Notes under the pieces: model-generated
Told to the model about the DNA's origin: nothing
The model's database searches: none
The model's input: only the letters and a program-made list of their open reading frames with translations
Assembly (NCBI GenBank): GCA_028284665.1
Contig: JANQRG010000030.1
Coordinates: 27,511 to 91,510 of the forward strand
Source of the DNA: Croceivirga sp.
GTDB lineage: Bacteria; Bacteroidota; Bacteroidia; Flavobacteriales; Flavobacteriaceae
DNA length: 64,000 bases
Direction of reading: 5' to 3'
Shown: positions 43,357 through 52,646 of the stretch, in pieces
How the letters are laid out: the number at the start of each line of letters is the position of its first letter
How positions within the stretch are numbered: the stretch's first letter is position 1
Program-made: the position numbers and the translations under genes

Positions 43357-44532
43357 TTAAAAACTATATCTGAATCTCAGGAAGATGCTATTTCCCAGAT
43401 TCCTAAATTTATTTTCCTGTTTTCCATAGAAAATTTGGCCTGTCATATCAAAGTCCCAGTTTTGGGAAATGTTATACGTGAACTGTGGGGTAAGGAAGAC
43501 CGAGTTCAAATCCACTGCATAGATTGAAGCCAATGATCCTGATATGGCTGGTGTAAAAGTTTTTGTAAACTGACCAAATAGGGACCACTTGTTTGGCATT
43601 AAGTTTTTGGCATCTATCGTTGCATTGTTTGCTAGTGAACCACCAAAGAAATCAACATCACCCACTCCATTGCTATTGTAAAGCCCGGATACATTGATGG
43701 ACATGTCGTTTACCAAGTAATAATCAAATGAAACAGATCCGACAAGAGAATTATTCCCTTCGGAACGGTCATTCGGCATAAAATAACTGAACTCACCTTT
43801 AAAACCTACGTCTTTGATAACACCTTCCCAACCCATTCCCAGTGTAAAGTCATTCATAAACTTAGCGGCTATGAATTGAAAGTCGTACTGATGTGTATTG
43901 AAATTATACTTGAGGGCTACTGTGTTATCCTCCCATGTATTTGCATAACTTATTGCGAACTCCAAACTGGAATCCCCCGAAGTAAAATACTTTGCCCTTA
44001 GGGCATCTGCTCCCGGGCGTTCTTCATAATCAAAGTCCAAAAAATTGTAAGCGTTAAAAAGATCATTGGGGTTCCAAACCAGGTTTTTTCCCCAATTTAT
44101 GCGCTGACGCCCCGCGACCAGCTGCCATTTTCCTTTATGATAATCCACAAAGAAGCGGTCTATGGTAGAAAGCATTAGAATTGACTGTTTATTGAGCAAA
44201 AAAGCATCCAGGTCGATATCTTGATTTGGATTCCTGACCGTTGAGGCAAACTCAGGAAAGGCCCTGACGGAGCTACCCCAGAACAACCTGTTCCGCAGTT
44301 CAAGCCCCAATGTCAAATCGTCATTGGCGTATATTTTAAAATTCGTCCGGTTATGGATCAAATTATCATTGCCAATGCTGTCCAATGAAATAAAACTGGA
44401 AGTGTTTAAATATTTCACATAACCCGATACGGTCAGATGTTCGGAAACCCAGCTTTGCTTTTCTTGTGCCACTAAGCTGAGGGTGAATACAAAAACCAAA
44501 ATACAGGAGAATATGTGCGCTTTGGGTATCAA
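43357..44532 (-). CDS. Outer-membrane beta-barrel protein of the ABC/LolA-like operon
   Basis: A 391-residue protein with a signal peptide (to about LVAQ), regular amphipathic strands throughout and a terminal strand ending FRYSF, as expected for an outer-membrane barrel. The GRQRINWGKNLVWNPNDLFNAYN segment (about 142-164) resembles barrels of the DUF1302/alginate-export-like type that sit beside LolA-like and exporter genes in other bacteria. Its start overlaps the ATPase gene stop by 4 bp, so it is translationally coupled to the transporter. Confidence 0.75.
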   Translation of the reverse strand: MIPKAHIFSCILVFVFTLSLVAQEKQSWVSEHLTVSGYVKYLNTSSFISLDSIGNDNLIHNRTNFKIYANDDLTLGLELRNRLFWGSSVRAFPEFASTVRNPNQDIDLDAFLLNKQSILMLSTIDRFFVDYHKGKWQLVAGRQRINWGKNLVWNPNDLFNAYNFLDFDYEERPGADALRAKYFTSGDSSLEFAISYANTWEDNTVALKYNFNTHQYDFQFIAAKFMNDFTLGMGWEGVIKDVGFKGEFSYFMPNDRSEGNNSLVGSVSFDYYLVNDMSINVSGLYNSNGVGDVDFFGGSLANNATIDAKNLMPNKWSLFGQFTKTFTPAISGSLASIYAVDLNSVFLTPQFTYNISQNWDFDMTGQIFYGKQENKFRNLGNSIFLRFRYSF

Positions 44533-45221
44533 TTTGATCGTAAAACGTCCGCTATTATTTTCCCGTCCTCCATGGTAACTACACGTCGAGCCCTGTCGAT
44601 AACCCTTTGGTCATGGGTGGAAAAAATAAAGGTGATCCCTTCTTTTTCATTGAGTTGTTCCATGATATCCAAGAGGTCAGCTGTGGATTTTGAGTCCAAA
44701 TTGGCCGTAGGTTCATCGGCTAAGACAAATTTCGGTCGGGAAGCCAATGCCCTTGCCACGGCAACACGTTGTTGCTGGCCGCCGCTCATTTCATTAGGAC
44801 GTTTTGAAGCCTGGGTTTCCAATCCGACCGATTTTAGCAATTCTTCTACCCGTTCATCAATTGTTTCTTTGGGTTCATGTTGCAAGAGCATAATGAACCC
44901 CACATTCTCCTTCGCATTGAGCACAGGAATTAAATTGTAGGCCTGAAATACAAAGCCAATATTTCGTAATCTGAAGTTGATCCGTTCATTTTCTTCCAAC
45001 GCAATGATGTCCACTTCGTCTACAAATACATTGCCTGAATGTGGTTTGTCCAAACCACCAATAATGTTGAGCAACGTACTTTTCCCGGATCCGGAGGGCC
45101 CCACAATGGCCGTAAACTCACCTTTCTGAATGGTCAGGGACAGACCATTCAATGCCCGTACTTCATTACCCTTGCCTTCATTGTAAACCTTCCTTAGGTT
45201 TTCTGTTTTAATAACATTCAT
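44529..45221 (-). CDS. ABC transporter ATPase (LolD/MacB type)
   Basis: A 230-residue ATPase starting at MNVIKTENLRKVYNEG. Walker A is GPSGSGKST (about 38-46), the Q loop is in FVFQAYNL, the signature is MSGGQQQRVAVARAL, and Walker B is FVLADEPTANLD. It is of the LolCDE/MacB subfamily that pairs with FtsX-like permeases. Two such permease genes lie directly upstream. Confidence 0.93.
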   Translation of the reverse strand: MNVIKTENLRKVYNEGKGNEVRALNGLSLTIQKGEFTAIVGPSGSGKSTLLNIIGGLDKPHSGNVFVDEVDIIALEENERINFRLRNIGFVFQAYNLIPVLNAKENVGFIMLLQHEPKETIDERVEELLKSVGLETQASKRPNEMSGGQQQRVAVARALASRPKFVLADEPTANLDSKSTADLLDIMEQLNEKEGITFIFSTHDQRVIDRARRVVTMEDGKIIADVLRSN

Positions 45222-45260
45222 TGTGCTTGTTTTTAATTGATAATTCAAAGACCCCCTTTT

Positions 45261-46472
45261 TTAAATCGCCTTTACTGCTTCTGCAGGATTCATTTTCAAA
45301 GCTCTTCTTGCCGGTACTACAGCTGCAATCAATGCCACTACAAGTGTCATCAAAGTGATATTCAAATACAGGACGGCAGGAAGTTTTGTGTACACTCTGG
45401 AAGCCATTCCGAAGCTTTCCAACCCTTTGCCCACGGATGAAAGATCAATACCGTGAATTCCGAAATACTCTATTCCCCAAATGGATAGGAGAACACCCAG
45501 GGGTGCCGCTACAAGTGCCAGGAAAAGGGTCTCCAACATGATCATGGCAAATACTTTTCGTCTGTCCATGCCAACAGAAAGCAACATGCCTAATTCTCTT
45601 TTTCGTTCCAAAACTGCCATGAGCATGGTATTGATAATTCCGAAGGTCAATGCCAGTAAAATGATACCCATGAATATGTAGAGAAAGTTGTTCATGGTTT
45701 TCTGCGTATAGCCCAATTCCGGTGCGAGTTCGTCCCAGGTTTCCACCAAGTTAGTTGTGGAAATTTGGGTTTTGACAGGTAGGGTCTGGTTAAGATCGGT
45801 ACAGAGAATGGCTATTTCATGATATTTACCGCTCAAGGCAACAAGAGGCGCTAAATCGTCATATTTTACAAATACATTGGCTTCATCAAATGAACTGTTC
45901 ACGGTTTTGAAGATCCCTTCAACCCTAAAACTGGTAGCAATAGTATTATTACTGGCATCCTGAAAGTTGAGTACAACTTTGGAGTTGACTTTTGCATTTA
46001 ATTTGTCGGCCAGTTTTTCGCCAAGAACAATTGGATTTCTTTTCAGCTTGTTCAAATAGGTGCCTTGTACCAATTTTTCAGAAATATCAGTGACATTTTT
46101 TTCTTCATTTTGAAAAATGCCCATGATTTTCACACCATAATTGCCATGGGCTGTAGATGCCATTCCTTGCAAAACCAAACGTTTTGAATAGGCCTTTACA
46201 TGCCGCATGGTATCTATTTCATTTAAAATAGTTCTGGCGCCCGTAATGGTATCTTTTTTGTCAAAGTCCTCGAGAAATCCAGCATGGTGTATTTGGATGT
46301 GTGAGAGATAGGTATCAATGGAACTTTTTAAACGCTGATCGTTTAATCCAGCCGTTACGGCCATAATAAACAAGCCTGCCAATATCCCTACAACTATAGA
46401 GGCGATAACAATACCGCTCCTTAGCTTGTTTCGCCAAACATTTCTCCAGGCTATTGTTACTAGTGTTTTCAT
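45261..46472 (-). CDS. FtsX-like ABC permease
   Basis: A 403-residue permease: first span (about 16-38), a periplasmic MacB-type domain (about 40-265), then three C-terminal spans with FTIGIINTMLMAVLERKRELGMLLSVGMDRRKVFAMIMLE (about 270-310), the conserved FtsX coupling region. It ends with PARRALKMNPAEAVKAI. It is similar to its neighbour at 46486-47697 but clearly a separate gene, so the transporter is probably a LolC/LolE-like heterodimer. Confidence 0.92.
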   Translation of the reverse strand: MKTLVTIAWRNVWRNKLRSGIVIASIVVGILAGLFIMAVTAGLNDQRLKSSIDTYLSHIQIHHAGFLEDFDKKDTITGARTILNEIDTMRHVKAYSKRLVLQGMASTAHGNYGVKIMGIFQNEEKNVTDISEKLVQGTYLNKLKRNPIVLGEKLADKLNAKVNSKVVLNFQDASNNTIATSFRVEGIFKTVNSSFDEANVFVKYDDLAPLVALSGKYHEIAILCTDLNQTLPVKTQISTTNLVETWDELAPELGYTQKTMNNFLYIFMGIILLALTFGIINTMLMAVLERKRELGMLLSVGMDRRKVFAMIMLETLFLALVAAPLGVLLSIWGIEYFGIHGIDLSSVGKGLESFGMASRVYTKLPAVLYLNITLMTLVVALIAAVVPARRALKMNPAEAVKAI

Positions 46473-46485
46473 TTTTTTGCTGTGA

Positions 46486-47697
46486 TTAAGCCCTCATCGC
46501 TTTTAGAGGATTGAGTTTTTTAATGACTACAACAGGATACAGCGAAACCAGGAGCGCAATGGAAAAAATAAGTGATGCGTGAACCAACGGAAGATCAGGT
46601 TGTATATAAAACGGGATTTCGGCACTGAAACCGAAAGTCTCCATCATCTCAGCTTCCGTTCCTGGCAACACTAAAGGATCGTAATGTTTCCACAACATAA
46701 TAGGATAGGCCAAAAGAACACCTACGAATACTCCCAATAGGGATAAAATGATGGTTTCCATAAAAACCATCAGCATCAGTTTGCCTTTTTTCATACCTAT
46801 CGAGACCAGCACACCAAATTCATATTTTCGCTCCTGGGTCATCATAAGCACGGTACCAAAAATGCCGAAGATGAGAATCATATAAAGAATGGCTACCATC
46901 AACAGTCCCCCAACGTTGTCGGCCAAAATAGTCTGCTGCAGTTCGGGCATCATTTCTTGCCAGTCCATGACTTCATAGCTGTCATCCAATTCATTGGAAA
47001 TAGCCGCTTGCAATGATTTTAGGTGGGCGTTGTCTTTTTTGTCTATAACCAGGCTTGTGGCAATTCCATCAGCACTGAAAAGATGCTGGGCACCTTCTAA
47101 AGACATCAATGCTGTGGCCTTGTTCAATGTTGGATTTTTAAGGTCTATAATACCCGAAACATGAAATTTATCGGCAGCCAGCATACCACGGTATCCCTGT
47201 CCCAAAAACACTACCGTATCATTTATAGCTGCTTTGAAATACGACGCCACTCCTTTGCCTATGATGATCTCTTTTGGGTTTTGGGGAAGCGTACCGTTCA
47301 CCAGTTTTGCCTCGATATCCTGGAGCTTTTGTTCCTTTTTAAAGTCCAATCCGTTTAGCGCTATTACCTTGGTGAGGTCTCCCACTGACAGTAATCCATA
47401 GTTTTCCAGTCGTGGCAACAAGGCCTCAACACCTTTAGTGTTTGCCACTTTTTGCATCAAACTGTCCGTCATGACCACTGCCTTATCTATGGAACGTTTG
47501 TCCCAATACCCCTTTTCGTGTATCTGTATATAACCCGTATACGAACCCACTACATTGTCTATCATGCTCTTGTACGTTCCTAATTGCATGGAACGCATCA
47601 TTAGGGAAAGGAACACCGCAATCAGGATGGAAGCAGCCGTAATGACACTTCTTTTTTTGTTTCGCCAAATATTTCGCCAGGCAATTTTTAGAATCAC
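46486..47697 (-). CDS. FtsX-like ABC permease
   Basis: A 403-residue permease with the same topology as the next gene: first span (about 15-32), a periplasmic domain, and C-terminal spans with the coupling region FGTVLMMTQERKYEFGVLVSIGMKKGKLMLMVFMETI (about 276-312). It ends with LNPLKAMRA. It lies 13 bp upstream of its partner permease and 18 bp downstream of the LolA-like gene. Confidence 0.92.
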   Translation of the reverse strand: MILKIAWRNIWRNKKRSVITAASILIAVFLSLMMRSMQLGTYKSMIDNVVGSYTGYIQIHEKGYWDKRSIDKAVVMTDSLMQKVANTKGVEALLPRLENYGLLSVGDLTKVIALNGLDFKKEQKLQDIEAKLVNGTLPQNPKEIIIGKGVASYFKAAINDTVVFLGQGYRGMLAADKFHVSGIIDLKNPTLNKATALMSLEGAQHLFSADGIATSLVIDKKDNAHLKSLQAAISNELDDSYEVMDWQEMMPELQQTILADNVGGLLMVAILYMILIFGIFGTVLMMTQERKYEFGVLVSIGMKKGKLMLMVFMETIILSLLGVFVGVLLAYPIMLWKHYDPLVLPGTEAEMMETFGFSAEIPFYIQPDLPLVHASLIFSIALLVSLYPVVVIKKLNPLKAMRA

Positions 47698-47715
47698 TGT
47701 TTTACCATTTTAGGG

Positions 47716-48456
47716 TTAACGGATGCGCTTCATATAATTGGTAGTGAAGTATTCATCGGGGATGTCCATATCAAACTTCCATTGGTCATACGTAATCACA
47801 GTAGACTGCCCGGGCTTATCTAAAGGTGTGACCGTCAATTTTGAAGGGAGTAGTTTACCATTAAAGTCCTTCACTTCCGATCCTACCATCTGGTTCACCA
47901 AAAACATGTCCTCGTCATAATAATCCGTTTGCAGCTGCATGTATTCGTTTTTATCGATCCAGATGATGATTTTCCCCCAAACCACGGCAGCATTGGGTTT
48001 TGGGGTCAATTCTATTTTCCAGCAGGGGTAACCTTCTTTCCCTTCTTCGCCAATAATCTCCTTGGTGTAATCGGTTACCAGAGAGGATTGTTTGATCAGA
48101 TCATCATTAGTGAGGTCCGTTCCCATCCAATTTTGTAGCATCATAGAGGGCGGAAACTTTATGGTTCTTTCCAGGGTAAGAAGGTAATTCCAAACCTCTT
48201 TTTCCCGCATTAGAAACACAGTACCTTTTTCTTTTGCAGGACTTGTTATCACGGAAACGGAATAGTCCGAACCCCGGCTCCATCCCCTTATTTTCATTTC
48301 TTTGGACCATTTGGGCCGAATGATATCGATGGTCAGTTCGGTATACGAGGACTTTCCCCGTAATTTGTCGTCGGATCTTTTGACAATTTCATCAGCAATT
48401 TGACTGAATGAAAAAGATGTTATTGTCATGAATATGACCAATACTTTTAATTTCAT
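47716..48456 (-). CDS. Outer-membrane lipoprotein-sorting-type (LolA-like) periplasmic protein
   Basis: A 246-residue exported protein (signal to about SFSFSQ) of the LolA-like half-barrel family: ADEIVKRSDDKLRGKSSYTELTIDI, then IRGWSRGSDYSVSVITSPAKEKGTVFLMREKEVWNY and the closing KFDMDIPDEYFTTNYMKR. Such proteins carry lipids or lipoproteins across the periplasm. Together with the FtsX pair, ATPase and barrel it suggests a complete trans-envelope route. It is second in the operon, 4 bp after the TetR gene. Confidence 0.85.
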   Translation of the reverse strand: MKLKVLVIFMTITSFSFSQIADEIVKRSDDKLRGKSSYTELTIDIIRPKWSKEMKIRGWSRGSDYSVSVITSPAKEKGTVFLMREKEVWNYLLTLERTIKFPPSMMLQNWMGTDLTNDDLIKQSSLVTDYTKEIIGEEGKEGYPCWKIELTPKPNAAVVWGKIIIWIDKNEYMQLQTDYYDEDMFLVNQMVGSEVKDFNGKLLPSKLTVTPLDKPGQSTVITYDQWKFDMDIPDEYFTTNYMKRIR

Positions 48457-48460
48457 TGCG

Positions 48461-49054
48461 CTAGCTTTTTTGGTTTGTATAACCGCTTATAATGTTTTCT
48501 TTGATTTTTTTCAGGGGATAGCTTTCACCAAAAACCATGTACTGAATGCCTATTCCATCAATCAATGCTCCCAGTTTCAAAGCTTCATTTTCAGGGTCAT
48601 GATGCCCCATACTGATAAAGAGTTCCTGTAGTTGTAAAGTAAAATCTTCATATACCTTGGAAATTGTTTTGTGTACCGATGGAATGGATCCCACATGAAT
48701 GGCCAGGGAAACGATAAGACTCCACAACTCTTTTTTTTCCTCAAGTACTTTAAAAAAGCCTTCAATCACTTCCCTGATGATTTCTTTGGGATCTAGCTCC
48801 TTTAATTGCTCTTCGGTCAAGTTGAGTTCCGTAGCCTCTTTCAAAGCGAAATCAATGGCAGCATTCAGTAGTTGTTCTTTGTTTTCGAAATAGCTGTACA
48901 GCAGCCCTTTGGACATCTTTACTTTCTTTGCAATATCACTGATCGAAGTATTGAAATACCCTCTTGTTGCAAATAAATACAGGGCTTCAGAAACAATTTG
49001 TTCCCTCTTCGCTTTTCTGTGCGCAGCTAGTTGCTTTTCTGTTCTAGGACTCAT
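48461..49054 (-). CDS. TetR-family transcriptional regulator
   Basis: A 197-residue regulator with an N-terminal HTH (IVSEALYLFATRGYFNTSISDIAKKVKMSKGLLYSYFENKEQLL, about 19-62) and a helical ligand domain. It heads the LolA-like/ABC operon and probably represses it through the operator-like repeat at 49064-49079. The inducer is unknown, but the operon suggests a lipid or amphipathic compound. Confidence 0.9.
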   Translation of the reverse strand: MSPRTEKQLAAHRKAKREQIVSEALYLFATRGYFNTSISDIAKKVKMSKGLLYSYFENKEQLLNAAIDFALKEATELNLTEEQLKELDPKEIIREVIEGFFKVLEEKKELWSLIVSLAIHVGSIPSVHKTISKVYEDFTLQLQELFISMGHHDPENEALKLGALIDGIGIQYMVFGESYPLKKIKENIISGYTNQKS

Positions 49055-49063
49055 TTTTTAAAA

Positions 49064-49079
49064 TTGAACGATTGGTCAA
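49064..49079. promoter_or_regulatory. Candidate TetR operator
   Basis: TTGAACGATTGGTCAA is an imperfect palindrome (12 of 16 positions symmetric, TTGA/TCAA ends) 10 bp upstream of the TetR ATG. The place and size fit an autoregulatory operator. Confidence 0.45.
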
Positions 49080-49183
49080 AATTAAAAAATAGTTTGATGA
49101 AAAAAAGGTTTTGTACATTATTTAACAAAACCCTATGAATCAGTTGTTAGGAACTGAGCATCCCATACGCTGGCCTACCCGAC

Positions 49184-50368
49184 CTAAAACGCCTCTGAAA
49201 GATTAAAGGAAAATGTAGTCTGCCTACCATCCACTCCGTTGGCATCCTTCCGAAGGCCGTATCCAAAATCAATTCTTAGGTTCATTCGATTCTTCTTATT
49301 GAACAAGATCCGTAAACCACTCCCTATAGCAATGTTGGTATTCGATATTTTATAAGAAGTAGTTTCACCGTAGGCTTGCTGGCCGTTTACAAAGAATACC
49401 GCCCCTAAACCCTTCCAAAAATGAGTTCTGGGATATTCTATAGTATCATCCCTCCAGAAAGGTAACCGATATTCAATATCAATTTGTTGAGCGTGTTGGT
49501 CTTGAAAGGTTCCCTGAAAATAACCCCTACTACTTGATCTGGAAAGACCATATAATGGGATACTCCCTGTTGTGCCAAATGGGTGTTTCCAGTCCTGCAC
49601 AAAACGAAAAGCCAGTGTATGGTTCTTAAAAGTGTTAAGGTACTTTGTGAATTCGATCCTTGAAGCCTGATAGTCAAAGTCGCTTCCGAAATATTTGGAA
49701 TGGGTCAAAAGCGATACTTCCAAAAAAAGTCCGGATCGCGGATTGATCACTTTGTCCCTGGTGTCCAAGGTTGCTGTAAATCCAACGCCAATACGCCTGC
49801 CCTCATTACGGTTTTGTAGGCGGTTGAGTTTTTCTACACCTTCAAGAATTTGAAAGGAGCTTGGAATGGTGTCATACCTTATCACATTTTCCGCGCTTGC
49901 GGAAGGCCCAAGAAATACCTTTCTCCCCACTTTTTTTTGATAGCTACCTTGAAATCCTATTCGCCGAACATCTATATTCAGATAGTTCAGGATTTCCTGG
50001 GACCCGCTTTCTATGAGCATAAGGTTGGGGTCATTGCCAAGGCCGTAATTCCTGTCGGGCGCATCAAAATAGTAGAGCCTACCATTGATTCGGTCCCCAT
50101 TGAACAAAAAGAACTGATATCCGGATTCCAGAAACAACTGGTTACGCGTGGTATAGACCGCTGACATATTCAAAAAAGAAACGGGTATGTCCGGGTTTCC
50201 TTTGCCTAGTTCAAAGTACCTAAATCCGATTACTCCCAGGTTTAGGGCCGATTCGGCAGAATAGGTGATAATGGGGAGAAAATCATATCTCCTTAAGGCT
50301 TTGGTATCTTGCGTAAATACGGTTTGCCAGAAAAAAACTGCAAGTAGAGCTGTGATTAATGATTTCAT
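49184..50368 (-). CDS. BamA/TamA-type surface-antigen barrel protein without POTRA domains
   Basis: A 394-residue exported protein (signal to about TVFTQ). The C-terminal half is the 16-stranded Omp85-like barrel: GVGFTATLDTRDKVINPRSGLFLEVSLL (about 195-222), GLSRSSSRGYFQGTFQD (the surface loop 6 region with a divergent RGY motif), a final strand QTTFSFNLSEAF ending in Phe. No POTRA repeats are present, so it is unlikely to be a general assembly factor. The function is unknown. Confidence 0.8.
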   Translation of the reverse strand: MKSLITALLAVFFWQTVFTQDTKALRRYDFLPIITYSAESALNLGVIGFRYFELGKGNPDIPVSFLNMSAVYTTRNQLFLESGYQFFLFNGDRINGRLYYFDAPDRNYGLGNDPNLMLIESGSQEILNYLNIDVRRIGFQGSYQKKVGRKVFLGPSASAENVIRYDTIPSSFQILEGVEKLNRLQNRNEGRRIGVGFTATLDTRDKVINPRSGLFLEVSLLTHSKYFGSDFDYQASRIEFTKYLNTFKNHTLAFRFVQDWKHPFGTTGSIPLYGLSRSSSRGYFQGTFQDQHAQQIDIEYRLPFWRDDTIEYPRTHFWKGLGAVFFVNGQQAYGETTSYKISNTNIAIGSGLRILFNKKNRMNLRIDFGYGLRKDANGVDGRQTTFSFNLSEAF

Positions 50369-50411
50369 GGTAATTGGATTTTGATTGATGATTGACTTAT
50401 GGTTCAGACGA

Positions 50412-51203
50412 TTACATTTTATCAGTTTTTCTATGGCTATTTATTCCTACAATGCTTTTTTTCAATCGTATCATATACATAACCCCTAAGGCAACCAATA
50501 CCACCCCGGTAAATACTATGCAGAAGTAAAATGGGTCATAGTGGGATCCCATCTTGGGGAAAAGAAAAGCCGATAGGTTAATTTGCATATGGAATAGTAC
50601 ATTCATCAAAACACTTCGCCCATAGTTCAGAAACAACCAAACCATAACAATCCTTTTAAGAATTGAAGCAGTACATTGCCAGAAAATCCAGTGGTATTCT
50701 TTCCCCATCTGGAAGTATGGGATTAGATGCCATACCGCCCAAACTATGCCGATAATAAGCCCTGTGTGCAGCACACTATGATTTTTCAAAAGCGCGTTAG
50801 TTGCATACCCGGCCCACCCAATTTCTTCCAATACAGCACCCATAAAGAAGAGTACAACTAAAATTCCCATGTCCAGGGGAAAGATTTGAATCGATGGCAA
50901 ATCAATCCCTGCATACCGCATGGTGAAAAACGTTAACGTCAAAACAACAGGCATGGTCAAAATGGCCAATACGTATCCGACTATGTTGACCGATCTCAAT
51001 TCAAAGCATTTGTAAAAGATTTCTTTTAGGTCCTTAAATGGAAGATGGATACACAATGCAAGTGTTGGACACACCACCATTAAGGCACTAATCGGAAGTT
51101 CAACAGGAAACAGACCATTGCCCAGTTTTCCGATCGCGTAAAACGGAACCGAAAGGAGGATTATCCAAAGGAAAAAACGGTAAGTCTTTCGTGATGCTCT
51201 CAT
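50412..51203 (-). CDS. CPBP-family intramembrane metalloprotease-like protein
   Basis: A 263-residue protein with about seven membrane spans. Motif 1 is EEIGWAGYATNAL (about 115-127), where Ala replaces the Arg of many relatives. Motif 2 holds the WHL of AVWHLIPYF, and motif 3 the His of LFHMQINLS. The glutamate pair and histidines needed for a CAAX-protease/bacteriocin-processing site are present. The substrate is unknown. Confidence 0.82.
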   Translation of the reverse strand: MRASRKTYRFFLWIILLSVPFYAIGKLGNGLFPVELPISALMVVCPTLALCIHLPFKDLKEIFYKCFELRSVNIVGYVLAILTMPVVLTLTFFTMRYAGIDLPSIQIFPLDMGILVVLFFMGAVLEEIGWAGYATNALLKNHSVLHTGLIIGIVWAVWHLIPYFQMGKEYHWIFWQCTASILKRIVMVWLFLNYGRSVLMNVLFHMQINLSAFLFPKMGSHYDPFYFCIVFTGVVLVALGVMYMIRLKKSIVGINSHRKTDKM

Positions 51204-51432
51204 TTCGGGTAATAAAATGCAAAGCTCTTTTGTTCGAATGAATTGAGAAAAGAAGGGTTGTTTCAGATACCGTATTTAGGACAGGTCCGGGTCTTGATCA
51301 CTTCACAATTAGTCTCTTGAAAGTATTTACAGGCCGCTGGCTATGTTCAAGCGACAAACGGATTGCTTTTTACAATCTGTCAGGTCCAAAACAGCTTCAA
51401 TAACCCCTTGTCGGGGTAGCCGCGTTCTGCCG

Positions 51433-52269
51433 TTATTTTGCACAAACAAATTTTTTTATTTTGGAAATTGGCTCTTTGGAATCAGCCCCAATCCAAAAAA
51501 GATGCCCCCATTCATTCTGGAGGATTTCGAGCGTTGAATTTTCAATCATTTTGTGCGCATGTTGGGCATGCTCGATGGAGACAGAATTATCATTTTCGCT
51601 ATGGACGATTAATGTGGGACATTTCACTTTTGTAATGATGTCCTCAGGAAGGATTTGGTCAATATCATTCAAAAAACCATATCCGGAGGTATAGTGTAGC
51701 ATTGCAGAAATCAGTTCCTTAACATCTTTCTTTTCTAATTCGTAGGTGGAATGCTTGGAAAACTGCCTGAAGAAATTCTTGGCGATTGCTTTGGGAAAAG
51801 TCCTTGAAAAGAACCGTACCAGGCCCCAGGTGAATCCTTCGATCCTTGGGTGGAACAGGATTTGTGCTGTTTTGTACGTTTTTTCATTTTTATCGAGCCA
51901 TTTCCTGGTAACTGCGGAAGCTAAGATCAGTTTACTTACCTGATTTGGGTATTTGGCTGCTAAGGCGATTGCTGTTGGTCCTCCGGCGGAAATGCCATAA
52001 ACAATCACTTGGTCCAAAGACAATGAACGCAATAATTCTGCGATTAAGGCTGCAGATTTGAAGGGAGTTTGATTCCCTTTTACAGGGGTTTTTCCGTATC
52101 CGGGACGAGAGGGAGTGATCAATAGGAACTTCTCCAAATCGAAGCCTTTATGGCTAAGGGTTTCATAGCAATTGGAATGTCCTCCGTGTAAAAATACTAC
52201 CGGAATACCAGTTCCTATTACGGCGTATTCGATATTGCCTAAATGTGTATGTGCTATTTTGCCCTTCAT
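51433..52269 (-). CDS. Alpha/beta hydrolase
   Basis: The start was set to MKGKIAHTHLG (278 aa). The core is PVVFLHGGHSNCYETL (oxyanion loop), SRPGYGKTP, nucleophile YGISAGGPTAI (Ser in GxSxG, about 98), the acid in HSENDNSVSIEHAQ, and His in EWGHLFWIG. It resembles epoxide hydrolase/haloperoxidase-type enzymes, with unknown substrate. It is divergent from the AraC gene at 52647, with a perfect 23-bp palindrome between them. Confidence 0.85.
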   Translation of the reverse strand: MKGKIAHTHLGNIEYAVIGTGIPVVFLHGGHSNCYETLSHKGFDLEKFLLITPSRPGYGKTPVKGNQTPFKSAALIAELLRSLSLDQVIVYGISAGGPTAIALAAKYPNQVSKLILASAVTRKWLDKNEKTYKTAQILFHPRIEGFTWGLVRFFSRTFPKAIAKNFFRQFSKHSTYELEKKDVKELISAMLHYTSGYGFLNDIDQILPEDIITKVKCPTLIVHSENDNSVSIEHAQHAHKMIENSTLEILQNEWGHLFWIGADSKEPISKIKKFVCAK

Positions 52270-52427
52270 TAAGGTTTGCACTGCTGAATTTCTAAACAAA
52301 TAAATTCAATCATTGTCTTTCCTCATCTGTATAACAAAATTAGAAATCAGATTTGTTAGTTGTTTTGGTCTTTTTTTAGTGGTTTTAATAGTTCACCTTT
52401 AGCCCGAGCGTTTTCAGGTTCTTTTCG

Positions 52428-52450
52428 TTCGGTCAACACTATTGACCGAA
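52428..52450. promoter_or_regulatory. Perfect palindrome between divergent genes
   Basis: TTCGGTCAA / TTGACCGAA, 9-bp perfect arms with a 5-nt spacer. It lies in the 347-bp (from 52300) gap between the hydrolase and AraC genes and has no T-run, so a regulator site is likelier than a terminator. The rest of the gap shows no gene. Confidence 0.5.
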
Positions 52451-52646
52451 TTGTTGACGGTGAAGTTGATCTCAAATGGAGTCATTTGACCTTCATCTTA
52501 ACGTTAGGATATAAGTGCTAAAACAAGGGAGGTAGTAAACTGGCCCGGAAGTAGCAACAGGCATTCGTTTCGTAGAACATCGTGTATTTCTGATATTGGA
52601 AGTGTTTAGTACGCCACTAAAAACATCAATCCTGTTTTAATCAAAA

